Positions 11,241 through 37,099 of a DNA stretch of 64,000 nt are shown piece after piece. Location of the stretch: assembly GCF_964340395.1 (NCBI RefSeq), contig NC_135559.1, positions 1,826,001 to 1,890,000 on the forward strand, written 5' to 3'. The notes under the pieces are model-generated. The model was not told the origin of the DNA, did not search any database, and saw only the letters and a program-made list of their open reading frames with translations. Every line of letters starts with the position of its first letter. The stretch's first letter is position 1. Position numbers and translations under genes: made by a program. Source of the stretch: Glandiceps talaboti. Lineage: Eukaryota; Hemichordata; Enteropneusta; Spengelidae.

Positions 11241-12961
11241 TCTCTTTTGCCACTGTTTCTAACCAATCACAATGAACCATAGGCTTAGGACGGAAACCCT
11301 CACGCACGTTTTTGTGGAGTTAACACATATTTGGTGTAATTATTCATAAACCAACATCCCTGCCAAAGTTATGTGGTGAAAAAGATGTTAGTTTATTAAA
11401 TAGCTCATAGTTGATTTGTGAGTGTGAACCTTGGGATGGTCTTTATCAATGAACTGAATTTTGATCAACTTTGTTATCAACATTAATATTCCAGTTCTTT
11501 CTCATTCACTTTGGATGCTAAAGCCTAGAAAAGAAAATGGTTTGGTTCTGGTTACCCGAACCGTGGCACCTATTTTTTTCACTGTCGACCCTACCTACCC
11601 CACCTATTCTAAAATTGAGCGTAATCGGAACCACACCATTTCTTTGTTTAGGCCTAAAGATAAAAAATCTTGTTACTGTTAGTCACAGTAAATGTGTTTA
11701 TCATTATTTGATAAGCAAATTTCTAATGTATTTCTTGCATATATGTGTGTGTACATACATATTTATTTATGTATGTATGTAATGTGTACGTATGTATATG
11801 TGTGCATGTATGTAATTGTCTGTCTGTATGTGCGTACCTACGCTATAATAAAGACACAGACGAAAACATTCTTCCTATTGACAAGTTTCTTTATTCTGTG
11901 ATTATTTCAAGATAATAAAGCTACTGTAGAGATCTTGTCTGTCCTCTAAACTAACTTATCATAGTTATTTCTAACTGTCTATATTCTATATACTATACTA
12001 TCATACATAATACGTAGCATGCTGGGGTTTCTGCAAAAATAGATATAAAATTTGGTATACGGCCACAATTATGAAATTTGCATACAAAAGTCCAATAATC
12101 TAAAACTTATATACCAGTTACATTGTCTTTATTATTCGTCACACATAATTCTTAATGTTCATTCACCAGTTTGAGATAGCTAAGAAGCAAAGTTTAAGGT
12201 CTGCATAAATGTGCATGACGTATTAGTTGTTGGAAGCTGATTGGCTGATTTCAGCATGGACTCCATATTGGAAGTGACAGTGTGTCTAGAATGATTCAAA
12301 AGGAAGTCTTGTTATAGATCTTGGCATGCACAGAAGTGTTAACATACTTCTGATTCTATGGCAGATCATTTACAAGGAACATACCAGTCTCCCAAAGTAT
12401 CCTGAAAGAAACACAGTCTTGCTATGTAATAAATGGACTGTGATTTTAAGTTCTATGTGAATTACTCATAAAATTTCTATGCTATATCCTTCAAATCTCT
12501 GACAAACACATATATGCAGCAAATGAACGAAACTGACACAACAAAATCAAACAGTTGACAAACATGAGTTGAAGATTAAACACTTTCAAAACACAGAATA
12601 ATGAACTTTTTACAGGCTCACTCTAATTATCTCAATTTGTGCACACCGAAAACACATTTTACTGTATAAAAAAAGTTCTGCTTGTAAGACAAAGTTCTCC
12701 ATATATACATGATGATATATGGTAGTGTATGTGCTGTCTAAGGTAAGTAGTAAGTCTGAAAAGACAACAGACAATTTTTAATGTTCATACTGATAACTTC
12801 ATCCTGAAACTATGTGTACCTGCTCTGAACAATGTAATAATTCAATGTAATGTAATTATATGATTTTGGCAGTCACTGTAATGTAAACTTTATTATTCAT
12901 CAAAAAGATTTTATAGTTTTTATGAAACACTTGCCAAACACTGCAATATAGTGGACCTTAA

Positions 12962-13325
12962 GTGGTTAGCTATAAAATAAACTCTTGTAAAAGAGGACTG
13001 GATATTTATTTTGGATTTTTAATTTATAAAACAATTTTATCATGGCTTCCTATTTGAAAAAAATAATGTGAAACAACATATACCAAGTCTGTGTTTATAA
13101 CTCAATACATTGCAAAAAATAAATAAATAAATGTGTAAAAAGTTTATTGTACATACAATAACAAACATTTTACATGTTTATTATGCTTTTGTAATGTAAT
13201 GAGTTACAAACACAGACTTGGTATATGTTGCTTCACATTGATTTTTCAAATAGGAAGCCATGATAAAATTATTTTATAAATCAAAAGTCCCCCAAAAATA
13301 TCAAATCCTCATCCATATGACCACT
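12962..13325. mobile_element. TTAA palindromic MITE, older copy
   Basis: Flanked by TTAA at 12958-12961 and 13326-13329. The left arm ('gtggttagc', 'tttattttggattttta') folds onto the right arm ('tcaaatcctcatccatatga', 'ccact'). The inner arms are better conserved: 'cagacttggtatatg' opposes 'catataccaagtctg'. No coding capacity. Same family as 61863-62208. Confidence 0.75.
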
Positions 13326-13395
13326 TTAATCTTCTAGTTTGGGTACATGTATGTTACTATAGTTTGATGGGTCCACCAAACTGCAGAAGGAATAT

Positions 13396-13494
13396 TACTA
13401 TGGAAAGTATGCTATCGGCAAACTAAGATAGACACAAACTAAATTATTGTTGATATACAACTATGGAAAGTATGTTATCGGCAAACTAAGATAG
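13396..13494. repeat. Direct duplication of ~33 bp
   Basis: 'ctatggaaagtatg' followed by 'tatcggcaaactaagata' occurs at about 13399 and again at about 13462, with one or two differences. Confidence 0.85.
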
Positions 13495-15112
13495 ATTGCA
13501 AAAGTGGGTGATAACAGTGCCCTGGTTTACGTGGGGGTAATAACTCTGTAATCAAAGTAGTGTAAAACACTAAAAAGACCCCTTAGGGTAAGTATCAGAA
13601 ACATCACCCAATAGTGAGTGTAATTACACTATAATAGTTTTATTAAATTAGGTATGTGTTAGCTTCAAGATGACTAGTCTGCTATTATGTATCACAATTT
13701 TTAAAAAGATGCAAGCAGTTTTTACGATTAAATGGCAAAGTGTAAAAATGGTGTATACAAATAATTACAGTACCTTACTGAGTTCTGAGTTATGGCGTAC
13801 TTTTTCAAACACTATTGTCAATTCAGTATCAATTTAAACTCTGAATACACTATTTGAACACAGATGCTGTGTTTTCTTTACTCCACTATTTGAGTTAAAA
13901 CACTAATATAGTATTTTTGGTAAGAGTAATGCAAACACACAGGTAAAATCTACCATCAATTCCTACGTTATTTTACCAGGGTGCCCCAAAAAGTGATGGT
14001 ACAAGGAACCAAAGTCCTACCACATTTCTCACACCACGTTTTTCAAAACCTTTGCAAAACAGTTTGATTCTGTTCCATGTTTAGAAATATTTTCAAAACT
14101 TTCTATTTCTCTTTACGATCCATCAGCTAGATATTTACAGACACCGATTCAGCCATGCAGATATTTACAGACACAGATTGGTCCTAATTCTGGTGCCATC
14201 TGTTACATGGCATTTACGAATAATAAAGCTACAAAAAATACCTTATATAATAATATGACACAGCTTGTACGTAAAAGTTCTTACAAAATAAGCAAAAGGT
14301 GCAGTACAACTTTGTTTGTTTGTTTGTTTGTTTTACTAGTGTTTGTTCAGATGCTGATAAATCATTGGCAATATTTGCATTTCAAAGTAGACATGTATAT
14401 TCAATAAACAATGTTAAAGAGGGACACCACTCCAGGAAATAAACACATGATCATTAACTTTGGGTTCTGGAGAGTCATTAAAAGACTCTCATACAGCAAG
14501 ATATGAAAGCCATTCTCAAAATTTCACATTCACAATCCGGCATATCGAGTACTGAATTTCAACTTTCCACTGCAACAAGTCACAATATTTTAGCTACTTT
14601 GTATCTATATTATCAGTTCTGAAAAACTTCATGGACATTTTTACATAAAAAAGAAGTAACACACAAATACTACACGATTCATATGAAGTGTGTATATCTG
14701 TTTTCTCTCTCACTTGGGAGCTATTTTCACTAATTTTGTTTCCCTAATTTTTCTGTTACCTCTTTGCAAACAATCATCTATGATGCATTTTTCATCCAAA
14801 GCTTTTCTGCATAAATGCGTAAGTTCTCCGATTGAGAGAATAAACAGTTCAAACAAAAGCAGCAAATCATTGTTTTCAATGAAAACTGAATCACTTGAAA
14901 GTCAGTTTGTAAGCAGTTTTTTTTTTCAAAGTTTAATTTAAATTGTACAGCACATTTGCGTTATGTAATATTATGAATATAATACTGTTGACAACCTGAT
15001 AAAAATGTACACCTATGTGTGACAAACTGCTGCAAAATTTCTACACGCAAAAGTAATATAAGTAAATAGTTTTATACTTAATCAAAAGTTACCATTTATA
15101 ACTAAGCGAGGG

Positions 15113-15335
15113 GAGTCACATGACAATACTAACCAATCCTGCACTGCTATCAGTATCTTTTGTTATCTGATTGGCTGCTATGAGCTGACAGTTTCCAAAT
15201 ATGGCAAAATAGAATTTACATGTCACATGACAGTGCAGACCAATCCTGTTCTGCCTTGATTTTACCTGTAATCTAGTTGGCTGAGAGGAGATGGCAGTTA
15301 CCAAATATGGAAAACAATTTGCATACAGTGATGAT
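15113..15335. repeat. ~110-bp tandem duplication
   Basis: The order 'gtcacatgaca', 'accaatcctg', 'tctgattggctg', 'gacagtttccaaatatgg' is repeated about 110 bp later with substitutions. It lies in the probable PAK 3' flank. Confidence 0.75.
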
Positions 15336-16042
15336 CTATACCTATTACTTGAACATACAAGGAGTAAGTATTTCTTGTTATGTTGCATATATCAAATATT
15401 GATCTCTTTACGAAAGGAGAAGTACGACTGATGAGTTGGACAGAATTTCCTTCAAATAACTCTTTTTTATTTTTGTATTTAAAGTGTCTTACTTAACAAC
15501 ATACTATGGCTATATAATCTTGTCTGTTCTTGAACTTTCACGGGACGATTACCTTGAGGTGGGTTGGGGCCAGATTGCACTGCACGTAGCAATAATTTTA
15601 TGTTTTGTGAGAAAATTAGATGAAAGTACATTGTGTATTTTGTAGATTCAACAACAAATGCTGTGTATTCTGTCAAAATCTAAACCTCAGTAAACCTAGA
15701 TATTTTCACCACTGGAAAATGTTATGATTTTATAGTCTTCAGCTAGTCCTCCAAGACTACTAATTACCAGACAGGTGCATGTACAAGAAGGCATTTGGCG
15801 CACTACGTAATTTTTCATTTTTTTATTTCCAGTGATATAAGCAAAAATAAGTCTTTAGTGAAAATATCCAGGTTTACAGTATTGGACATCCACCCAACAT
15901 TCTCAGGACTTGGGAAAGCACTGAGAAGGAATACCAGTATTCTATATTTCAATGTTTTGAAATCATTGAATTACATCACAGTACAAATATTGCTTTGCTT
16001 TCCTAGCAAAATTCAGTTTCAGATATTTCATAAATCACTAAA

Positions 16043-16048
16043 TTTATT
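16043..16048 (-). terminator. Candidate PAK poly(A) signal
   Basis: AATAAA on the minus strand lies about 320 bases after the PAK stop codon. Further AATAAA hexamers follow, so longer 3' UTRs are possible. Confidence 0.35.
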
Positions 16049-16363
16049 CCCATTTCTCAGTATTTATCAAATTTGGTCTCAGTTGATAATGTCTGTCATT
16101 GGACTCACACATGATTCAACTTTGTCATCAAATCTTTTTTTCAAACTATATCAATCAATATTTTGAGATTTAAGGAGCACAGAAACGTGATTCAGTAACA
16201 GATATATTAGTAGTTACAGTATTCTACTTCAAAAAACGATTCCTTATAATAAGCACCAATGATTGCCTTAATACATAGACTGATAAATGACTTATACCAC
16301 CCAGGAACAGGGTACCTCAAAGTATTGTGGGTAGAGTGGGAGTGCATACAAGTTTCAGGTAGG

Positions 16364-28680
<12,317 letters not shown>

Positions 28681-29786
28681 AGAGATGCACTGTAACAAGT
28701 CAATCAACCACTGCTGTGAGGCTGCAAATAAACACACACAAAGATTATAGATTAGATAAACGGAATAAATATCATCAAAGATATAAAAAAAATACACATT
28801 ATGTAAAGGCAGTAAATAAAGACAAAAGTATCATCCAGAATACATTCAAAGTCTTTTTTTTTCTGTGTTCCCTTAAGTTAAAACTTGTTTTTTCAGATGT
28901 ACTTCTACATACATGTATCTGTATATGTACATGTATGGCTGTTAGATTCCCCTAATCTCAGTCTATCTGTATGTCTGTTTATCCCCCCCCCCCATATCTA
29001 TCTATCCGTACATGTATTTCTGTCTGTTGCGACCTCTGTCTGTCTGTATATCTGTCAATATCTTTTTCCTTCCTCCTTTTTACTTAATTTTCATAATAGC
29101 TAGGTGTTATCAATCTTGTTAATGATCTATCTTCATCAGCATACCTTAACAACTCAAAAAATTATACATTTACAATCAAACCAACAATCAGGAAGAGAAT
29201 TCCTAACCTGTTATTACTTATCTCTACCTTATGCTATCTGTGGCAAATCTGACCTTTGACCTTATAAACAGAATTTGAAGACCTTGACCTGATGACTCAT
29301 GTAATGAATCATATAAACTGTATACATATACCTAGATGACACTGCTTAATAATTGAACTTGACCTTTGACCTAGCAAACCCTACTGTATTACTCATCATC
29401 ATGCATAGTGAATCACTTTCTTTTCCTCAATGTACATGAAGTGATTAATCATAAAATTACAATGCACAGTATAATGGATTCAGTAGCCGAGTGCTCCACT
29501 ACATCAACCAGTACATTGTGATGTCTGCTGGAGGCCATCAACTTTCATTACATTGATATGAATCACACTCGTATATCATTTTGGTTTGTTCCTTTGTTGG
29601 ACTTGATGTAGAAATAGTTAAATTTCAAAATGTTTTCTTTACAATTTCTAATAGTTCAATCGCTATACACTGAGAGATTCATTACTGATCATACTCTTTT
29701 AACCATTAGCTACATGTAAACACACGACTGATTACAGAACTATTAAACCCTGCAGCAAATATTTCAGTCTCACGTTGTACACAGAG

Positions 29787-29872
29787 TAGTCTAGTTCCTG
29801 ACAACCGTGTTCCGGTAATGTATGAAGATAACGTAGTGTAAAATCGGAACACGGTTGTCAGGAATTAGACTA
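29787..29872. repeat. Strong hairpin, 28-bp arms
   Basis: 'tagtctagttcctgacaacc' with 'gtgttccg' (29787-29814) is inverted at 29845-29872 with one mismatch. The loop is 30 bp. Probably a minimal foldback element. Confidence 0.85.
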
Positions 29873-29960
29873 TAGAGTGGTTGTACAGAAGTATATTGAA
29901 TAGTGAGGTATGAAACTCACATGTATGAAGCAAGACACATACAAATGTACATATTGAGTA

Positions 29961-30454
29961 TTAGGATGTTGGGGAATAGAATACATCACAATCTGATTAA
30001 AATCTGATGTAGTGTACATGGCGTGATTTCTTTTTGGCTGTTACGTTTACTGTCGTTTGTTCTTTTGTGAGCACTCATTACATACATCTGACACAACACC
30101 ATAGGCATTCCCATACCAAATCTAAAGCGCTGAGTGAATTCATGAATGAATGAAAACGCGTATTTCACTGAAACATACGGGTATAGTACTTCAGAGCGCA
30201 GTCAACAATGTTATCGTTATTGTTTGGTGGTTCTGTTTCTTTCAATTTTGAACGTTGAGTGTATATATTGTAATTAAGACGGATTCTGATTGGCTACTCA
30301 TAAGTACGAGATTTGGTTGGGGACGCCAATGGTGTTATGTCAGATGTATGTAACGAGCGCTCACAAAGGAACAAATGACAGAAAGCGTAACAGTCAAAAA
30401 GAAATCGCCAAGTGTACAGTACATCGGATTTTATTCAGATTGAATACATCCTAA
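29961..30454. mobile_element. MITE with long (~140-bp) inverted arms
   Basis: The ends are 'ttaggatg' and 'catcctaa'. Inner arms share 'gtgtacatggcg', 'tttctttttg', 'gctgttacg' and 'acatacatctgacac' in inverse order on the right ('tgtcagatgtatgt', 'cgtaacagtcaaaaagaaat'). About 490 bp in total, no coding capacity. A solo arm fragment is at about 24080. Confidence 0.75.
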
Positions 30455-30665
30455 ATGAACAATGGCTAATCTTATCCTACTATACACGAGTACGTGTATA
30501 TGTGTGTTGTATATGTACATGCAATGCAGATTTTTCTGACATATCTACATGTGTATCATCTCAATTTACCAGTAACTGTAGACATGAATGATTTACACAT
30601 ACTGCCTGAAGTAGTAATGGTTCATAAATACTGCATATATAAACTTTAAAGTATTTGATAGTGTT

Positions 30666-30801
30666 TAGTCTAGAGGCTATCTTATCTGTGATATTGAATC
30701 TCTTTTCACAGAGACCTTTGAAGCCACTACACAAGTGGTCTAGTTCCTATATGGTATAAATAATCGGCATCCACACTACTGAATGGATAGCCTCCAGACT
30801 A
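30666..30801. mobile_element. 136-bp foldback element
   Basis: 'tagtctagaggctatc' at the left and 'gatagcctccagacta' at the right are 16-bp inverse ends with one mismatch. 'agtggtctagttcc' inside echoes the hairpin at 29787. Confidence 0.65.
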
Positions 30802-31196
30802 CACATGTAGATACACGTAGCATTCTGTCTTTGATTTTTGTTTGTTTATCTGCCAAGATAACCTCTTCTATAATTTGGCTACCATGGTCCACTATCCTCC
30901 TTTCAGATACTAGGAAAGTCTATAACATCTAAAATCTAAATGATGTATCATTATTATTTTTGCACCTGACACAAACTATTAACTTTCAGTAGGATTAACA
31001 GCTCACAAGTCTTTGGTATATATTGAGGGCATAAAGGTAACTCTCTTCTAATGTACAGGCCCCATCAATTGTGAAGTGCTATGAGTCATCTCCAACAATT
31101 AATTGCAATATAGATGTACTATATGACAGTATGTATTTTAGAAAAGTGATGAAGTACATCAGATTAGACAGTAGATGAATTATAATGATTATCTAT

Positions 31197-31360
31197 TGGG
31201 TATGAAAGTACCAGTCTGTCACCAGAGTGTCACAGGGTATGAAAATACCAGTCTGTCATCAGTGTCACAGGGTATGAAAATACCAGTCTGTCATCAGAGT
31301 GTCACAGGGTATCAAACTACCACTGTACCAGTCTGTCATCAGGGTTTCACAGGTTATAAT
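31197..31360. repeat. ~40-bp tandem repeat, 4 copies
   Basis: 'gggtatgaaaataccagtct' and 'gtcatcagagtgtcaca' recur four times; the last copy has an insertion. Confidence 0.9.
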
Positions 31361-32529
31361 TCATTTTCTACTTTGTTCTAGGTAATAAATCACGATGTCA
31401 TCTCTGTACCTTACAAATACTTCTAGCATAGACATACATGTGCATGTGTATCAATTCAGGACTTGAAATTAGCATACATGTATTGACTACCAAACACTGT
31501 ATCTTCACTACCAAATTAGCAGTAGTTTAGGCAAACATGTATAGACTACCAAACATTGTATCTTGACAACCAAATTTATAAGGTTGTAGTCTGTTAGACC
31601 AATGGAAATCAATAGAAAATTGTACATGTAGCTGTAACAGTTCATTTGGATAAATTTGACTACAAAGCCAAAGAATTAACTTTGAGAGAGTGCATGCATT
31701 GAACCTGTGTAGTAATTTTTTCTGTCATGTCATGGCATTGCACACTTTGCCCAAATTTGGCAAGTGGTGCTTGTTGATCTCGCTGTCATTTTTTCCCATT
31801 ATCTTAACATTTTTGTGTGTAAAATAATATTTCACAATAATTTCTGTAGTTTTATGATTCAAATTATGTTTCTGTGTCATTTTATTCTAAATAGGATACA
31901 CAATGAAACCTTTACAGATATTGGTTTTGGTAGTATGGCTTTACAGGTCCTCCAATAGTTGGGCCCTTCCACTACACAACTCTGGTCTGCAAAACCCATA
32001 ACTAGGCTGTAAAGATTAGTACTGTATGTAAAGGATTATTTAACACACATATACAAATAATACATGTACTACATTTTGTACTTTATAAACACTTGCTGGA
32101 CATGCATGATCATAGTCTAGGTCCTACACAGTGTCAAATAAACTACACTGGCATCAAGACTAGCATGATTACATGATTAGCATGATGTAAAACTAGACCA
32201 CAAAAACAAAATATATTCTACCAAAAGACATGACATGAAATGACAGTATTTGTCTTACCCACAAACTTTTTATTGACTCCACCCATCAAATCATAATCCC
32301 TATCTTACTTACACTGCACTTTGCCTTTAAAAACAAGAAAAATAATTTTTTGACTCCAAGTTCCGTTTTTTTGTTTAATAAATTCCTTTTGTCCTACATG
32401 TACATATACATTCCAAAGGTCAACACATGAAACACTACATGCAGTCAGTGTAGTACATGTACCATAAACTTACTGAAACTTTATACCTTGGTATATTGGT
32501 ATCTCTACAGGTTGATATTCACAGGTCAG

Positions 32530-32905
32530 GTTCAACTTTGTCTTGATTACCCAGCCTCTTGCCACTAGGGGGCCCTGCCTACGAGACCACCTCAAACGAG
32601 AGTCTGGGGAAATGAGATTCCAACTATCCCACACAGGAAGTAGCCTCTGGAGCAATGCATCATGGGAAGTACTTCACATCAAACATTGCAGGCTGAACGA
32701 TTTGGGTACCTTCCCTACAGATTATTAGTTCTCAAGTGACTGATATATATATATTGATTATAACAAATAGGCCTTGTAAGAAATGTACTGTGTGACTTCT
32801 GTCGCGGGGTAGTTGGAATGTCGTTTACCCAGATCTGCATTTGGGTTGGTCTTGTAGGCAGAGCCCCCTGTGACAAGAGGCTGGGTAACCAGGACTAAGT
32901 TCAAC
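32530..32905. mobile_element. Foldback element with ~105-bp arms
   Basis: The left arm contains 'gttcaactttgtcttgatta', 'cccagcctcttg' and 'ctgcctacgagaccacc'. The right arm contains the inverse, 'ggttggtcttgtaggcag', 'caagaggctgggtaacc' and 'actaagttcaac'. Each arm carries a CTCF-like word (see separate entry). Confidence 0.75.
32561..32874. promoter_or_regulatory. Two CTCF-like motifs in opposite orientation (inferred)
   Basis: 'gccactagggggccctg' at 32561-32577 (plus strand) is close to the CTCF consensus. The opposite arm has 'gcagagccccctgtgac' at 32858-32874, which read on the minus strand is 'gtcacagggggctctgc'. Motif resemblance only. Confidence 0.3.
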
Positions 32906-35092
32906 TCAGCTCACCAAGAGAATATGATAAATATTCCATCAATTTGACAAAACCAAATTAGAATGAATACATGTATGTGATTGTACTGTCTTGCAGGGAC
33001 TGTTTCTGGTTGGTACTTCAGAGATAGGGATATAATTTAAATAGTTCCCACTTTCTTAAGTAAAAGTAAAAAGTTGTTTATTATAGTGACATGTGATATA
33101 CATTTTACAAATTGGCAATTACAATATCAGAAAGCAAACACATCACCCAGCCCACCGGGCTTATTAGTCACTACAAAACTGAATTGCTCGTATAAAGCAC
33201 TTAAAAATAAGGGGTGCAAAGAGGACAGTCATAACAAGTAAAGAAAAGTAACATACTACATTGTTATATAAAGATGATTACACCTTCTGGTGTAAGCTTT
33301 GTGAATAAATTTACAAGTTGCTCTAGGCATATTGATTATTATAAAGTTCCATTTCTCAGTCTCATTAAAGTTTACAAAATTTGGATTAGACTCAAGTATA
33401 ATATTGTAAACATGTGTTCTTAAATTAGCAGGAAGTGGAGGCTGTCCCAGCTTATTTATTCTTCATGTCATGTCCTACTTCAGAATTGTTGTTTATAGAG
33501 AAATCTGTTTAACATTCTGAGCTTGTATATCAATCTGAGATGTGTACTTTAAACAGCAAACACATCAGTCCAATACACTGAATTTCAATGAGCCTAATGA
33601 CAGTTTTACTTCATACCTGGCAATAAAGCATTTTAAAGTACATGAGATATGGCTGGCAACAGCAACTCTGTCAGAATAGTTCAAATCTGTATATATTTTA
33701 TATTTCTTTATTGCAGGAAAGTGTGATAAAACTCAAACTTCCTGAAAAAGTTTGCCAATGTGTGAAACTACATGTAGTCAGAGACGCAAGCAGATTTTTA
33801 ATATACACACTACATGTATCCCTGGCTTTGACTCTCCTTTATAATTTCATTTCTGCATGTACATGTATGCTAATCATTTATTTCTATTCATTTCATGTGC
33901 TACACTGAGAGAGTTTCTGTATATTGATTACATTTTCCACCAACATAATCTCTATCATTATTCACAGGAGATGTATTTTTGTTGTTATATCTCATACCAG
34001 AAATACATGTAAGCCTTAATTTTCATGAACATCTGGGCCATGGTCTTCAATTAGTTCCTTGGGAACTATTTTGATGGCCGTCGCCAGATTTCTGTTTTGT
34101 ATTACTTTCAAAGAATATATATTTTGTTTTCATTTTCTGGTGGCATAAATTTTAATTCAATTTAATTTGATTGAATTCAATTCATGATGGGGTGAAAAGA
34201 GATCTTGAGATTTAAAACAAACAGTTTTGGTACTAATGAACTAACAAAATAGAATTAGATCATTTATTGTCCATACACTGGACATCATGGTATTTTCATA
34301 TAACCACTGTGCATTTGAAATCTAGTGAGGCATGTATTCATTTCCGTATCAAATTTCCTTCGGTCCAAAATAACGTCAATCGTCCAAAATAGAATGCCAT
34401 TACATGTATTTTTAAAATGTAATTAATCCCAGCCCTTTAAGTAAAGAATGAATCATTTCATCAAATTGTACCATTTGGTACACAAGGTAATTTCAAGTTA
34501 TTAGTATTATACTTTATATAGCAACTGTACACTGGCCATCTGTTATACCAAAGTGTTCACATTTCATAATGAGTTCACATCACCCTAATTTCACACTTAA
34601 AGAACTCAACTGTGGTGAATTCTGGTTATTCAGATAGTATGGAATTTTGTGAACATCAATAGATATTTTTGTATGACTGAGAAATCCAGGTGGTTAACAT
34701 GTGCGCTTTAATATTTGATTGTAAAGTGATTATTATGGCTAGAGATATCCAATTATGAATCATAGGCATGTACATGTATACAAAACATACATAATGTACA
34801 TGTATGTACATACACACACATACATAATGTACATATACATGTACAGAGTATTTGTATTTAATATATGCCTCATATTCATAAAATAGATTTAACCTGTAGA
34901 TAAAATTGTATATTTCTTATCATTGTATAAATACAAAATATAATACCAGTCTTGTCTAAACTATTAAATTTGATATGAATCAATGACCAAAATAGCAATA
35001 ATTTGAATCAAGGTTACCTTTTTAGCACCACTGAACTGGGGTTCAGTAGTACTACATGTATAGGCATGTTGTGGTGTCTGTCTGTACATCCA

Positions 35093-35126
<34 letters not shown>

Positions 35127-36139
35127 TATGTCGCCAGTCTGTTTAAACTAAAATCATGTGGGGATGCGATGATGTCATCATGTTTATATGAACACGGTGG
35201 GAGGAACACAGAAATATGTGCTTGAACAACTGCCTTGACTAGACTGGTAAAGTAATGAAGTTTTTAATAGGTAATACTGTACCAGTTTGGAACTAGACTA
35301 AGTCGCTTCAAAAATTAGATTCAAATAGAGTAAGTCTAGTATGTGATGGTGTTTGGAGATTGAAGCCATCCACTGCATAGCTAAATCATGAGTCAAATTG
35401 CTTTGGTTCAGACATAATGAGATTAATATGAGGTTAGTCACAGTCAAGTCTAGACATCAAATAAACATGTGCTATGCCTCAGATGTGCAGTACAGTGAAG
35501 TTTGTCTTGGAATATAAGTGCATTTTATGCATATTTTTTGCAACCAGCAAATTGACCTGTACTTTGACCAACTGACCTGCAAGCTGACCCACAAAATAAA
35601 ACTACTGCATTTTTCAGCAGTTCCTGATGAATCTTAAACTGGAATATGTAACTTTGAATGTCTGAGAAATAAAGTAGATTTGAAATTTACCGAAGCAGTA
35701 AATTATACAAATTATATTTCCGAGTAAACTACATGTACTGTCAATCATTTGAAAGTAATTGTAGATAATTCATTCTGCTGAATACAAATTCAATTTCTTA
35801 GTCGTTTTCTTGCCAAAGTCTTCTAGTTACGTCACTTTTGCTTACTTGATTATACAATGCCTTCACAGACCAAGAGTACCACATGTACTAGATTATGGCT
35901 GGTACATGAGACTTGTCTTGGTCACTATCATGGACTAACACAACAGAATGGTTTCAACTGTAGCCTGTGATATTAGACAGGGCCACATGTCTCCGGGCTA
36001 GCTCATCTGCACACTTTTCATTAATATACATATTTAGAGCAACAGGACAGCATGCATTCTAATTTCTAGCCTAGAGACTTGGCTTGATGATGTCATTTGC
36101 CTACACAAAGCCAGTATGCTATATTATCAGATAGTCAAG

Positions 36140-36310
36140 CAGTGTGCCCTCTAATGATAGCCAAATTTTGTTGTTGTGAGTCAAAATGAGAAAAACTGGG
36201 ATTTCTTGTGAGTCACCACATAATAAGAGATGGGGAAACACCAAATTTTGGTGCCTCAAGAGAGATTGTGTGCGTCAGTGGCGCATCAAACTGGCTTAAA
36301 GGGCACACTG
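36140..36310. mobile_element. hAT-like MITE, second copy
   Basis: Starts 'cagtgtgccctctaatgata' and ends 'aaagggcacactg'. The interior aligns with the 20602-20754 copy in reverse orientation ('gccaaattttgttgtt', 'caccaaattttg'). Flanks 'tagtcaag' and 'ttgccaag' agree at 6 of 8 bases, which fits an aged 8-bp duplication. Confidence 0.7.
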
Positions 36311-36999
36311 TTGCCAAGTACCTAAGCTACATAATTTGAAACCTTTGCCTGACTCTGTTACCAACCTTGTGATTCTGTATACAATACTGGAAGCAGACTA
36401 CTAGTATTTGTTGACTGGGTGTATACATGTATATATATGCGGTACAATAATTCCACAAGTGGGTCATAAATTGAAATACTGTAAGATGTGACCACCAGTT
36501 AGCAAGTATGTATCAGTGTTTCACTTGAGTGTAAAAATGATAGCTACCATGTAGGGCTGGTTACATTGCCCTGTATACATATTTCTTAGACAGTACATGG
36601 ATGTATGTAAACTCAAGACTGCCTTCAATTAAATAAAGTGTTTAATGTATGTACTGAGATCACAGGGTTGACATTCATAGTATACACAGATGTATTATGT
36701 TATCAACACCACTACTACTAGGACGTACAAGTACGGCTAAATCTAAATACCAATGTGCCATGTACTTTTACTATGTACAAATGTAGCTCATGACAAATGA
36801 ACCAAAACTTTGCTCTAAAAAGATTATTTAAGTTTCGAAATAATCCTCCAATCGCAGGTGTTTTTGGTTGATGTATAACATGAACTTTTTTGAAAGGTTC
36901 ATTCTGATTGGACACAAAACAATGGAAACTCTTTACTTATATTTTTATCAATAATATTAGTATTATGATGTAGAACTTTGAATATAATTGGCCAATCAG

Positions 37000-37099
37000 T
37001 AGCCTGGAATCCATACAGAAGAGGATGTTAAATAAGTTTGAGTTTGAGTTTGAGGGGAAACTAATTGTTAAAATCCCCATCCGCATGAATTCCAGGCTA
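37000..37099. mobile_element. 100-bp MITE with 9-bp target-site duplication
   Basis: The inverted ends 'tagcctggaatccat' and 'atgaattccaggcta' lie between exact direct repeats 'gccaatcag' at 36991-36999 and 37100-37108. The 9-bp duplication suggests a Mutator- or hAT-type transposase. Confidence 0.75.

Larger units (their letters stand above)
10808..16363. other. Intergenic region and probable PAK 3' UTR
   Basis: No coding exon is recognisable. The part next to PAK (roughly 15.4-16.36 kb) is probably its 3' UTR. Listed items are a GC-rich inverted repeat at 11.1 kb, the TTAA MITE at 12.96-13.33 kb, a 33-bp duplication at 13.4 kb and a tandem duplication at 15.1-15.3 kb. The remaining AT-rich sequence (11.3-12.9, 13.5-15.1 kb) shows nothing I can name. 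Confidence 0.5.
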
